From Peltaster fructicola (lineage: Eukaryota > Ascomycota > Dothideomycetes), in NCBI GenBank assembly GCA_001592805.2, contig CP051140.1, positions 1,489,501 through 1,553,500 on the forward strand: a DNA stretch of 64,000 bases. The letters run 5' to 3'. The notes beneath the pieces were generated by a model. The model saw only the letters and a list, made by a program, of their open reading frames with translations, searched no databases and had not been told where the DNA came from. The translations under genes and the position numbers were made by a program. Shown here one piece after another: positions 50,899-62,193 of this stretch (the first letter of the stretch is position 1; each line of letters opens with the position of its first letter).

Positions 50899-51492
50899 TC
50901 ACAAGCTCTCCGGCCTCAGTGCTCCAAGTGTGACCTCGTCACAGATAATACCATTCTTGATGCATCCATTCACTCGTGTCGACTCTAGTACGAAGCCAGC
51001 CTTCTGCAAGACTCTCTGACTCTTTGTATTACTCTTGTATGCCGTAGCATTGAGGCGGACAATGTAGCCGAAGGTCTGCCATGCCCATGCTACAAAAGCT
51101 GGTACCGCTCGGGACATGATGCCTTTGGAGTGATACTCTTCGCCAAGCCAGTAGCCAAGTGTTGCATTGAGCCTGTAGACACCAGATCCAAACTCGAGAC
51201 TGATGCTGCCGCATGGGACGCCATCAACGACAATGACATAAGCTGCAGAAATGCGGCGAGCAGTGGTGATACTCAATGAACGGCCGCCGACAGCTTGTGT
51301 CTCTGGACTCCGAGTGTGAGCAATCCATGCCTTTGCATCGTCGACGGTATATGGATGAGGCATGCGATCGCTGAGAGTGTTCCACACGTTGCGATTGTTA
51401 GCGTGATGTGCGTAGACTTCAGCATCTTCATCACGATAACGCCGTATCACGATGTGATCGTTGACCACACAGATGACATCTGTGCTGTCCAT
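50899..51492 (-). CDS. GNAT-family N-acetyltransferase (RimJ/RimL-like)
   Basis: Single exon, 197 residues. The start IVIRRYRDEDAEVYAHHANNRNVWNTLSDRMPHPYT is the usual first strand and helix of RimJ/RimL-type acetyltransferases. The central strands (PCGSISLEFGSGVYRLNATLGYWLGEEYHSKGIMSRAV) carry the acetyl-CoA site with GxxYHSKGIM in place of the common GxGxxT loop. NATAYKSNTKSQRVLQKAGFVLE is the conserved Asn/Ser-Lys-Gly-Phe segment. Acceptor (protein N-terminus, small amine or antibiotic) cannot be deduced. The single domain and lack of signal suggest a cytosolic enzyme. Confidence 0.92.
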   Translation of the reverse strand: MDSTDVICVVNDHIVIRRYRDEDAEVYAHHANNRNVWNTLSDRMPHPYTVDDAKAWIAHTRSPETQAVGGRSLSITTARRISAAYVIVVDGVPCGSISLEFGSGVYRLNATLGYWLGEEYHSKGIMSRAVPAFVAWAWQTFGYIVRLNATAYKSNTKSQRVLQKAGFVLESTRVNGCIKNGIICDEVTLGALRPESL

Positions 51493-52087
51493 CGTATATT
51501 ACCAATGTGTTCCTCCAAATAGATTGTCAATGGTAAAGGTTGCACAAGGACGCGAAGAAGGAGTCTATGAAAATGAGTCACATATGCGTCCTAGCGCACA
51601 GCACCAAGCCGCAGCAGCCAAAATGAAGCTACAAAGAGCAGCAAAAGGGATGGAGATGTAGGCAAGCTATGGTTTGCCCCGGTCCTCACAGTCCGACGGA
51701 CTCAGAAGCGATTAGGAATATAGCGCCCAGCAGCAACGCATCGAACTCCGTGAGGAGCTCAAGACACGTACCACAGTTTGATCCAAGATCTGTCGACCGA
51801 AACGTCCTCACGGTGGAGTCAGAAGCCTCATGAATGGCCGAACTGTCGCAACATCAACCGACAGCACCCTTGCGGATGCGCCAGGACACTGGACACAGAT
51901 CGTTGTATTGAAGAAGAGATGGATCTCACGCTGTGAAGTTTTGTATACAGCCCGTAGCGCTAGCCAAGATTTCTGTGCCAAGACAGCGGCTGAGTTCCGC
52001 CTCGCACGCACCAAGCGCACCCAGCATGAGCACTTCCCAAAAAACTAGCATTCGACTTCGCATCGACACTCACAACACACAACCAAG
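51493..52087. promoter_or_regulatory. Divergent promoter region, acetyltransferase and RPL3
   Basis: About 595 bases between divergent ATGs. RPL3 must be strongly expressed, so its promoter lies in the right half. A tract of A/C-rich leader (cactcacaacacacaaccaag) precedes the RPL3 ATG, a common feature of highly translated fungal mRNAs. Confidence 0.45.
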
Positions 52088-53419
52088 ATGTCGCACCGAA
52101 AGTTCGAGGCACCACGTCACGGTTCGCTGGCATTCTTGCCACGAAAGCGAGCAGCTCGTCACCGAGGAAAGGTCAAGAGGTATACCAGACGACTCCCAAC
52201 TATGCAATCGCAAATACTGATGCACATACAGCTTCCCAAAGGATGACCCAAAGAAGCCAGTCCACCTCACCGCCGCTATGGGCTACAAGGCCGGCATGAC
52301 TACCATCGTGCGCGACCTTGATCGTCCAGGTGCCAAGCTGCACAAGAAGGAAATCGTCGAGGCTGTCACAGTCATCGAAACTCCTCCGGTACGAGTTGTT
52401 AGCGCCAATACCATTATGGCATGCGCTAATCCGTACATTCTAGATGATCGTTGTTGGTCTGGTTGGCTACATCGAGACACCACGCGGCCTGCGCTCGTTG
52501 ACTACTGTCTGGGCTGAGCATCTCAGCGAGGAGCTCAAGCGACGATTTTACAAGAACTGGTACAAGAGCAAGAAGAAGGCTTTCACCAAGTACGCAAAGA
52601 AGCATGCCGAGGAGAGCGGAAAGAACATCACCAAGGAGCTTGAGCGTATCAAGAAGTACTGCACAGTCGTTCGTGTTCTTGCACACACCCAGATCAGCAA
52701 GACTCCTCTCAAGCAGAAGAAGGCACATCTTATGGAGATCCAGGTCAACGGAGGCTCCGTTGCCGACAAGATCGAGTTCGCTCACGGTCTTTTCGAGAAG
52801 CCAGTCGACATCAGCAGCGTCTTCGAGCAAAACGAGATGATTGACTGCATTGCCGTTACCAAGGGTCACGGATACCAGGGTGTTACCAGCCGTTGGGGTA
52901 CCAAGAAGCTTCCTCGTAAGACACACAAGGGTCTCCGTAAGGTCGCCTGTATCGGTGCATGGCATCCTTCCCACGTCCAGTGGACTGTTGCTCGTGCTGG
53001 TCAGATGGGTTACCACCACCGTACCTCTGTCAACCACAAGATCTACCGTATTGGTAAGGGTGACGATGAGGGCAATGCAAGCACCGACCTCGACCACACC
53101 AAGAAGCAGATCACACCGTAAGTTTAGATCACTGACTGCTCATGAAACTTTACTAACCATCAGCAGGCTTGGTGGCTTCGTCCGCTACGGTGAGGTCAAG
53201 AACGACTTCGTCCTCCTCAAGGGCTCTGTCCCAGGTGTCAAGAAGCGAGTCATGACCCTTCGCAAGTCCATGTTCGTGCACAAGGCTCGTAAGGCCTTGG
53301 AGGCAATCGACCTCAAATGGATCGATACTTCCTCCAAGTTCGGTCACGGTGCTTACCAGACAGTGGCCGAGAAGAAGCAGATTGTTGGCACACTCAAGAA
53401 GGATCTGGTTGCCAACTAA
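52088..53419 (+). CDS. rpl3: Ribosomal protein uL3 (RPL3)
   Basis: Four exons (52088-52179, 52232-52388, 52444-53117, 53167-53419), introns 52, 55 and 49 nt, 391 residues. uL3 is a core protein of the 60S subunit near the peptidyl-transferase centre. The start [22 protein letters not shown] and the segment [19 protein letters not shown] are near-invariant; [33 protein letters not shown] contains the finger and the W-region, and [24 protein letters not shown] follows. Three introns in a ribosomal gene are normal. The third intron ends in cagcag (53161-53166), giving two candidate acceptors that differ by one codon; I chose the second (ITP then LGGFVRYG), which gives the standard protein. A textbook tactaac branch site lies at 53151. 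Confidence 0.98.
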
Positions 53420-54775
53420 GCGTTGCTATACGGGCATGGCGTTATTATATCGACTGCATGAGTGGACATGGGAAGCCGGAGAGGCAATGTTTCATATACC
53501 ACGAAATCAACCATGATCAACCAATTTTCTTGCTGTCTTCTCCCAATTGTCGTCGCTGTCTTGCTTTTGATCTTGGTATTTCATACTTCAGAGTGTGTCT
53601 CCCTACGGTACTCTCTGTTCGTTTTGGCAGCCATTATGGCTCTGGCGCTCCGACAATACAGCTGCTTTAAAAACAAGGGGTACGCTGAGCAAGTCGTTCA
53701 GCTCATGAGCTGGCACTTTCCTCAGCAGTATTGACTTGATAGCAGAGACGCCGCACAAACCAGTGCTATCGTCTTGCAGCTTCTGCCACCAGGCCAACTC
53801 TCTCTGCTTCTACGAGACTGTAACCAGAAGCGATGCTTACATCCTCCCAAATGAGTATCGCCGGCAGAAGCTCGAAGCAAGAGTCATGCACTATTTGTTA
53901 CCACGAGCCAAGCACGTTCCAGCATAGAGACCAGGCATAGCTGTACTGCCACTGTTTGTCGTCGCAGAAAATCGCTGCCAATGCTTGCTGGCGATGGTTC
54001 CATGCTGTCCGCCTTCCTGCGACCTTCATGCTTAGCGTCACGTACGCCTATGAGCAAGGAAGAGCCACTGCGCGCCAAAGATATAGGAGAGCTGGTCGAC
54101 TGCCTGGAAGACGCAGATACTGCAAAGTTCTTGGCACGACTGAGGATTGCGTTGTCGAGTTGTGACAAAGGAGACCAACCTGGCATCATACCTCAATTAT
54201 GATGATTCACTCGACTGCACCGGGGTTGCTGTTGGTCGAATCAGGGGCCTGTCGAAGAGCGTGAACGACGAGCTCAGGACATACACCGACCAAGTCACAC
54301 GGAAGGATCGGAACAGGGATCAGGATTTGAAGCAGAAGCAACAAGACAGTAAGGCTAAAGTAAGGGGAAGAGGGAGAAGCGAGCGCTGAAGGCCTCACGC
54401 AGAGGACGACTCTGACCTTCGCTTTCAGGTGCTGGGCAGTCTTGGACCGTCGGAAGGGAGTATCACGAGCATTGAGGATGTCAAGTAGCGCCTCAGGGAA
54501 CACGGTGCAGTCGATTGAGAGACCTGTGCCAAACGGCGGCCAAGTGCGGTGAGAGCAGACCTCTCTTGATATCAGTGTACCATAGCCACCCATGGTGGAT
54601 CGTGTATACATATGCATTATTTCGTGTCCTTCGTGTACTGTACAGTTTCCTCCTCATGTTACATCTGTTTAGGGAGCATTCCGATAGTAGTCTAAGAAGT
54701 CGTCGTCAGCAAGTACTCGTAGATCCTTGCTGTTGCCTTTCAAAGCATTTGGCTTGAGCTCCTCCTCCTGCGGCG
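53420..54775. other. Long intergenic region downstream of RPL3
   Basis: About 1.36 kb with no firmly supported gene. It holds the RPL3 3' UTR at the left and the 3' end of the Ser/Pro-rich gene at the right. One plus-strand open frame (53981-54202) is listed separately. Others, such as a 136-codon minus-strand frame at 54207-54617, lack domains and coding composition. Confidence 0.45.
53981..54202 (+). CDS. Possible small hypothetical protein
   Basis: A 73-codon frame; from Met24 it reads MSKEEPLRAKDIGELVDCLEDADTAKFLARLRIALSSC, which looks like a real amphipathic helical stretch, unlike most noise frames nearby. No family recognised. It may be a small gene or an exon of a spliced one; equally it could be chance. 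Confidence 0.3.
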   Translation: MLAGDGSMLSAFLRPSCLASRTPMSKEEPLRAKDIGELVDCLEDADTAKFLARLRIALSSCDKGDQPGIIPQL

Positions 54776-57700
54776 TCACGAGATCTTGGTCATCGGGCGT
54801 GGATGTTGTAGATACCACACTGGTTTGTAAGGAATCGACAGGACTCTTTCGTTTCGCTGGGGTGCCGGCAATGGTCGTTGTGGCGGTGGCGTCCTCGAGT
54901 GCCTGCGAGAAGCGAGTTTGACAACAAGATGAGTGCCTCCAGCTGCGTCTGCGTTGTCTCCTTTCGTGCCCTCAACAATGGGTGCGCCTTGCGAAGTACT
55001 CTTGGCAGTGTCTTGTGACGTCTGCTTCGGTGACACCTGTGGCTTGTTTGTCTGTAGTGCCGCGGACTCCATGTTTTGTTCTCCTGCCTTTGGACTGCCA
55101 TGTCGTCGCTCAACAGGGACCCGCGGGATCTTCGCTCTGCCTGCCTTGTCCGTCAAGTCGCGTGAGGTCCCATTCTTCGCCGAGACAGCCTTGCTTTTGT
55201 TACTCGCAGACGACGTCTTTCGACGAACTTGCACGAGCAGGGCAGAGATTGTGTCTTCCTTCTGACAATCCAGACTTTTCAACTTTGCGAAACATATATC
55301 CATGGAGGATACAATGGCTGACAAAGCCATGTGCTGATCCAATAGAGTGTTTGCATACTCTGGTTCGGCTTTCCTTTCGCGCAGACTCGTAGTGATAGAG
55401 CTTGACAACTTCTGGCGCTCCACGCGCATACCGGTATATCGCTGGTGCAATGCTTCAGTCTGTCGTCCCAGATCTTCCAATTTCGCTATCAATGAGCGAT
55501 CGTCCATACTTGTTACGTCGATTGCTGTGGCAGTCCTCTGGGACATCCCTGCAACGCGAGCTCGAATCGCATCAAGGGATGCCGACTCTACCGACTTCTC
55601 AGATAATTGGCGAGCAAGCTCTGCATTCGTAGATGGCTCCGGTTGTGATAGCGAGCTGCTTGTAGAGCCTTGCGAGTCGCCTCGTTGCGCACGCTGACTC
55701 GGGACTGTTGTGAGCTCGTTCGTAGGTGGCTCAGGCTGTATTGAAGAAGTGGACTCATTGCGTACTGCACGTGGATTGACAACCCTTCTTATACCTGCTT
55801 TCACAGTATCTTTTCGTGGCACCGGCGGTGGCACTTCCGAGTTCGGTCGTAGAACAGGTGTTCTTGCGGTTCGAGGAACAGATGTGCTTCCAACCTTGAG
55901 ACCACCCACAGGTGTAGCAAACCTGGCTGGTGGCGAAGATGGTAGCCAGAGCTCTTCTCCTCTAGTGTCAGCTTGTAAAGACGAATTCTGCAGGTTTATC
56001 GATGTGAAGTCGGCGGATTGACGATCAGCTCCTTGGCTAGCTGAAGCCTCAGGGTTGAGCTGAATACTCTGTGCTGGATCCCGGGTCGTGGTCTGCTCAG
56101 GCACACCCACGGGTGTACCTGGTCTGTATGCGACGTACTGCGCTAAAATGGGTGCTGCAGTGGCTGCTGCTTCTGTCTCAGGTGGACTTGCTCTCGAATG
56201 AAAGTATTGTGCGAGAGGCTCGTCCTCTCGAATGACTGGATGACCAGAAAGGCCTGGCGAATATCGTCTAGGCGTTTTCTTGAACTGTGGAACAGGTTGC
56301 GGGTTCAACTCTGCCGTGAGCTCAGCTGCTTCTTCATTTCGCTGTGGCTCAGTCTGCTTGGCGTCCGCCTCCTGCTTCTGCTCAGCCGTCTTGACAGAAG
56401 ATGATGTGCTCACGACCTCAGCCTGCTTCTCATCCACCTCAGTTTCTGAATCAGCCTCGACCAGCACAGGAAGAGGCTCCGTGGCAGCTTGTTGTGCCCT
56501 CAACTCTTGGGTCTGTTGCGCAGCCACAGCCATTATCTGGACGGACCTCAACGAAGCATCCCTCTTGTGCATTGGCGATACCGGTGATGCTTCAACTGAG
56601 TGCAACGACTCCGGATTCTCCGGCAACGACTGTGTCGTTGGTGATTGGCTGCTATACTCTGCGATAGCTGGCTCATTCGCCGATTCTTGTTGCATGAAGA
56701 AGTTTTTGTACGATGGCAGCTTTTCGGACCTAGGTTGTCCTAGCATGATGTCTGCTCTGAGAGGCGAAGAGTTCTGGAAGGCCAGATTGCCTCTGGTAGT
56801 ACCTGACCTTGACGTTGTCGCTAAAGCAGGCAGCGCGATGTCTTTCGAACGTCCAGAGGAAGATGTAGAGCCTATGGGTCTTGCTGAGGGCTGTCTCGCC
56901 GTCAGATCTAGATCATCTAGAAGGTCCAAAGGTGATCGTTGAGTATTTACTGATCGCTGGTCCACTATCGATTGCTTGGTAGTCCTCTGGTCAGACAATA
57001 GATTTGGAGGACTCGCCGGAAGACTTCCAGATTTGGGTGATTGTGTCCTGCTTGTGGTAGGTATCTTGCTCCCAGAGAATGGCAGGTCAAGTGGCACACT
57101 CTCGACAGACCTCAGAGGTGACGACGGACTGGGTATATTCTCGATAGTCGGTCTTCGTGGTGGCCGCGACTGTTCCATGTCACTCGCTTGGGTCGTGGGA
57201 CTGCCAGCATAGCTCGTAGCCTTCTCCGATAGCCTCCTGCGAGCTTCCTCGGCGTCTTCTTGCAACAGTTCGTGCTCCAGGTCAGCGAGCTTAGGCTGTC
57301 TGTTGAGCATCAGCGCAGATGCACCACCAATAGCATCAGAATCTGGTCGTGGTATGCCTTTTGAGACTGCGCTCTTCACATCGTACTCGTCCGCTCGTTC
57401 AGCCAAGGTAAACAGGCTTGGAACTGAAGCAGTTGATGTTGCTTTTGCGTGGCTACCGTTTGATCTGGCAGACATTGAGTCGAACGCCGACGAGGAAGGC
57501 GGCAGATTTGTGATATCCAGCGCCAGTGCAGTAGCTGGCTCCCGCCTTGGTGTTGTCATCTGCTCAACTACTCGTGGCTGTTCTGAGAGAGTGATAAGGC
57601 TGGGTACTCGTGCGACAGACGGCACTTTTCTATGGCTTTGCACAACAGGCTCAATCGTAGGTCGTTCCAGAGGCGGTATAGCAATCGATCGAGCCTTCTC

Positions 57701-59522
57701 CACTCGGACTGGGCTCTCCGAAAGTTGTGGACTTTCGCTGACGCTTTCTGGACTTTTTCATCTGACCTCAATCGTTCTTGATCTGGGCTTATTGGCTTCT
57801 CTATGGTTACAGGTGAGTGTACACTCCGCTTCGGCGATGGTAATGTGATGCTCGTTGGTGACGCCGGTCCATCTCTCGAGGTGGGCGATCTCACCTTGAC
57901 CTGGAATTTCGAGGAAGGTGGCGTCAGAGGCGTGGTCGGCTCAACCGAAGCAGGTGTCATCTTCGGCACAGGTTTTCGTGCTATTGACCTAGGAATGGGC
58001 GGTACGCTGGGCGCATCAAGAGGAACCTGGGGAGGTACATCTTCATCTACGTTCGTCATCGCGGAAACAGGAGACCCAACTGTGGGCGCAGTTGTGCTGG
58101 TGTTTTGGCGAGCTGGCGCATCGTATAGGATGATAGGAGAGACAGGCGATATGGGCGAGATGGGAGTGGGGGTCGCAATTGGTGATCCTTGTCGAGAGGA
58201 TTCTCTCGATGTGTCAGAAACTTCGGCAGGAGGTGCTGCAGGCATTAAGGATGCCACAGAAGGAGGTGGAGGCAATGGCTTCTCGAGTGTTGACTTCCGA
58301 ATCTTCTTGACCTGTTCGGCCGGCTCTTGGCGTGTGACTTCGCGCTGCACTTGTACATTCTGGAGTGAAGGCTGAGGCAACTTTTGTGGACTAGACACAG
58401 CTGTATCGACTCGCAGATTGTGATCCACCTTGCGCTTCGCACTGAGACCTGGTGGTGTGTATATCGGCGAGTCGGCACGAGGAGTCATGCTGGGAGACTG
58501 CGGCCGTGTGTTCTCATGCGCAGGACGAGGATACTGCTGAGGAAGACTCAGTGGAGATCCCGGGCTTATGCCATACTGTCGTTGAGGAGACGATGGCCCG
58601 AGCATATGACCACCATGAGGCGAGTGAGGTCGAGGAAAGGGATATCCATGCGGCGATTGTGCTCGGCCGGCGTAATGACCAGGCACCGGAAACATTGCGA
58701 GATCTGGTGTCGTCGCATTAGATCCAAATGATAGTCCTAAGCCCACAGGATCTCTAAGCGACACTGCAGAAATTGGCGATTCCTGTTGTCGCAACGGCGA
58801 TCCTGATCTGTGTGGGCTTTGCATGCCTGGGCCAATTGGTCGCTGTATGCTAGGCGACGAGTACCCAGCAGGAGCACGCAGACCAGCTGTCTGGGACCTT
58901 TCGACGTGCGGCATGGTCGTGTTTGCTACATGCCGTGGCGATGATCGCTCGTCAGACTGCTGATTCTGCTGCTGCCTCGTCAGCAACCTCTGCACTTGCT
59001 GAACGCGCGACAGAGGCTCCGTCGCAGGTGCCTCAGCATCTGCCGACGATTTCGAAGGTTGTTGCAAAGGATTTCCTGACATACTCACAGATCTCCCACG
59101 ACCATGGTTCGATCCTGATACTTCGATGGTACCGATCGCTAGCACGGAAAATCAGTACCAAGTCTGCGGGAAATGAGAGACATACCAGGAGGAGAGCGTG
59201 TAGCAGGCTGTGTTTGTCCGTTCGGCGTCGGCAGCATCTTATTCTTGTTCTGCTGTGATGCGTCGAACGACAGCGATCTGCGCGACCGTTCGATTGTGCG
59301 CGAGGCCGGAGAAGGTCTTCGTGCGCTCGTACTCGCCGGCGCTGGAAATAATCTATACGCCGATCGCTCAGTAAGAGGGTCATAACCGATGGCCTGCTGT
59401 AGATCAGCGTCTATCGCGCGTGATGACACATTGGTCTCATCATCTCTCGGCCTGCGCAAGCGATGCTTTACATCTGTGTGAGTTGAAGACGGAAGTTGAG
59501 CTGGACTTTGCGACCGTTGCAT
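54776..59522 (-). CDS. Very large Ser/Pro-rich protein of unknown function, with a one-base frame break
   Basis: Two exons (59522-59186 and 59075-54776; 110-nt intron with GTATGT donor). Without the frame break it would be about 1545 residues. Nearly all is disordered: many Ser-Pro and Arg-Ser-Pro units (HRSGSPLRQQESPISA, PTPISPISPVSPIILYD), Gln- and Pro-rich tracts, repeated SxPSLxTLxE segments (RVPSLITLSEQP, SVPSLFTLAERA). A helical coiled region occurs near the end (MDDRSLIAKLEDLGRQTEALHQRYTGMRVERQKLSSSI), with MALSAIVSSMDICFAKLKSLDCQKED. The exon 2 frame changes at an A-run (minus strand, 57754-57758): DEK followed by SPESVSESPQLSESPVRVEKA fits the protein, but the written frame continues otherwise. 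Many Ser/Thr-Pro sites suggest kinase regulation (inference). Confidence 0.8.
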
Positions 59523-60859
59523 CTTGGCAGCGGGCTTGCCCTATGGCAAGCTTCCAGCTGAGCGGATGATTATAGTGCGTGTTGATCAAATGTGCTCTTC
59601 CAGACTTCCCAATGTCGTCCATGCCCATCTTTCTGTCGTCTGGAGGGTTTGTTCTGCGACCGTGTCGGCCCAGAAGGAGTGCATATGTGGTCAAGTCTCG
59701 AGGAGCAGTGAATGTCGCAATAGTAGTCCTTCTAGCTGCAGCATGAGCCGAGTCTCTGATCACCACGCGGGGAAAGAGAGAGAAAGGAAGGACAGTCCAA
59801 AGGAGTCCGTCGAAAGCATGATGAGACGCTCTCAACAGTATGCACGGTGCTTGTTTGATTCCTCTGCACCGCCTGGTCGACCGCCTTCAAAGGACTCACA
59901 GACGAGCTCAACTGCTTGCTGCAGCCATCACATTTCACAATCGTCCGCATCGGACCCAAGCCCATTCGTTGTTATTTTCTCTTCGACAGGCCCCTTTTTG
60001 CGAGCAACATCGAGATTGGTCGAGGCTGGCCTGAAACAATGATTAGAGTTAGAGTAGTGTCCGCCCCCAGGATCGGGTCGTTTCACTTTCTATCAGTGCT
60101 CTAGTCCATCGAGAAAAGCGTGGCCTGTGGCAAGATCTTTCATGGACACTGTCGCGTGCTGCAGGAGTGCTGACATATGCATTGGAATGCTGTTGATCTC
60201 GTGCAGTCGTCCCCAAGACGGGTACGCAACGATGCGGCGCCGGAGAGGTTGAGATTGTCGAGATGCGCCAGCCTCCTGATATGCAGGTACTAGCGTCGAC
60301 ATCCATGTCTGCGCTGCAGAGACAGGTCACGGAGCACATGTCGTAGAGCACACCCGAGAGCATATTTTGAAGATGGCTGTCTGCCCTGAGCAGGCATCAC
60401 CGGCAGCCACCACCACTCTATAAGCTGACCTCAACGACTTAGCCAGATGGTGGCTTCGCGAACGATGAAGTTTGTTGCAAGTTCAGGGCATGCATGCCGA
60501 TCAGAGCGTGAGCGAGGAAACGTGGGCAAAGACGCCGTCCTGAGTATGTCGTTGATGGAGATCCTACCATGCATCCTTGACGCAGCTCTGGCGCTTGCTG
60601 TTGATCAACAAAGCTGCGGAATAGGTCATGATCGTCGTGATGAGGATGCCCTAGTCTTGCAATGTGGAAAGTTCGAGATCTTCTTATTGTTCTGAGAGTG
60701 ATTGATCAGTGAGATGGTAGAGCGGCCCAGCAAGGCGGACTTCATTCTTAGAGTAGACATCGCTATGAGTATTGTTCATCAGCAAATTCATATGTATACA
60801 GCCCGTCTTGCAGCTCACACTGCCTAGAATGCGCTGTAAGACGGCATTACATGCTCTGT
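59523..60859. other. Long intergenic region between the Ser/Pro-rich gene and proteasome alpha-2
   Basis: About 1.3 kb. Both neighbours are on the minus strand, so the Ser/Pro gene promoter lies at the left and the alpha-2 3' UTR at the right. A 172-codon plus-strand frame (59524-60042) has no domain and biased, antisense-like composition, and is not accepted. Nothing else seen. Confidence 0.45.
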
Positions 60860-61853
60860 CTATAAGTTTGTGAGGTAGTCTTCGATTTCTTGTGGGCTGA
60901 GTTTGCGGAAGCGTGGTCCCTGTGCGCCTTCGACGCCTTCGTAGCCAAGGAGGTTGTCTGCCGGCGGTCCAACAATGCCTGCAGAAAGTCAGTACAGCTG
61001 ATCGATGCGACATGCACAACCTACCAATCTCGACAGTGTCACCATTCATCTCTCCCTCGATCGTCTCTTTCAGCGTCAGCAGTGCAATGTGCACGGCATC
61101 CTCCAGCTCCAGTCCCTCGGTATATCTCTTCTCGAGGAATGTCTTCGCGCTCGTAGCACTCTTGCCGATTGCTGTTGCCTTCCATGGAAAGTAGCTGCCG
61201 CTTGGATCGACCTGGTAGAGACTTGGGCCACCCTTTCGGATGCCACCAGTCTTACCTGTGGTCTTCTTCTTTTCCGTATCCACGTCGGTCATTTGATCCT
61301 CCGGCTTCACCTCAGGAAGCTCGTCAGGCTCGATGCCCTCATCCCAGCCTGCAATCAGCAGACTCACACCGTACGGTCGAACACCACCACTCTGTGTTGC
61401 CTCCTGCATCACTCGCGCGACATCTTGCACCAGTATACGTGTTGGAGGGTATTCGTTGTAAATGCGCTTGTAGCCGGTATGGCTGACCTTTCGTGCCTTG
61501 TCGACGAGTACTCGGTAGTCTGGGCCCATGCCACTGTACACCATGCCGATGTCTGGTGTGATAAGGGAGATCTTCGACGATGATGATGCATCGATCAGAG
61601 GCGTGGAAGACTTCTTCTCGGTGGCTAGAACAACGCCATTTGCTGCTTTGATACCAAGTGAGGTCACACCTTGGTTCACTGCGTTGAGGGCATATTCTGT
61701 AGTGTGTCAGTAGTGATCGGCAATGTATCTAGAGACAGTATACCTATTTGTACGAGCTTGCCGCTGTTCAAAGTCAGCATCATGCATTAACATCTGTGCT
61801 TCAACATACCTGGGCGAGAATGTGGTGAGAGAGAAGGAGTATCGATCGGCCAT
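60860..61853 (-). CDS. pre8: 20S proteasome subunit alpha-2 (PRE8/PSMA2)
   Basis: Four exons (61853-61810, 61763-61744, 61696-61025, 60978-60860), introns 46, 47 and 46 nt, 284 residues. Alpha-2 is one of seven alpha-ring subunits that gate the 20S core. The start [28 protein letters not shown], built from three exons (one only 20 nt), is the alpha-type signature. [54 protein letters not shown] and the [27 protein letters not shown] helix are alpha-2 hallmarks. Between GWDEG and [11 protein letters not shown] it has a charged insert of about 35 residues, absent from human and yeast alpha-2; I recall similar inserts in other filamentous fungi. The spliced C-terminus ends [11 protein letters not shown]. 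Confidence 0.96.
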
Positions 61854-62193
61854 GTTGGCCTTTACGCAAGCTGTTGTGTTCTTCGAATTGCGAGTACTCG
61901 ACGATGTGAATTGTGCAAGGAATAGTCGATGTCGTGTCGCCGTGTATTGATTGATGTCGAAGCTCTAGCTTGTGCTGGTCAGGCAAACGCGCGACACGAA
62001 GCTCAGGCCGCCAAGAACTTCGATGTCATTCGTTCTCCAGACCAAAGCCAGCTTTGCTCACTCCTCGCACTTCGATTCCCCTTCCGCTCGTCACGCTCAT
62101 TCATCGGAAGGCCACCATGTCCTTCTTGGACTGTGCTTGGCCTAGTAATATGACGCTTGCTTTCGGCTGGCCTTCTGTCACATACACATAACC
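61854..62193. promoter_or_regulatory. Divergent promoter region, proteasome alpha-2 and RING-CH gene
   Basis: About 340 bases between divergent ATGs. In fungi proteasome genes often share a PACE element (GGTGGCAAA, Rpn4 site); I did not find an exact copy here on either strand by eye. Nothing else stands out. Confidence 0.4.

Noticed and set aside
57740-57775. Programmed -1 frameshift in the Ser/Pro-rich gene
   Set aside because: The A-run is only five long and lacks the full X XXY YYZ heptamer; a one-base indel is simpler.
56280-58375. Plus-strand frames of 190-220 codons within the Ser/Pro-rich gene
   Set aside because: Shadows of a Ser/Pro-rich disordered protein; composition and absence of domains argue against them.
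59524-60042. 172-codon plus-strand frame
   Set aside because: No domain or convincing start; opposite to promoter-like DNA.
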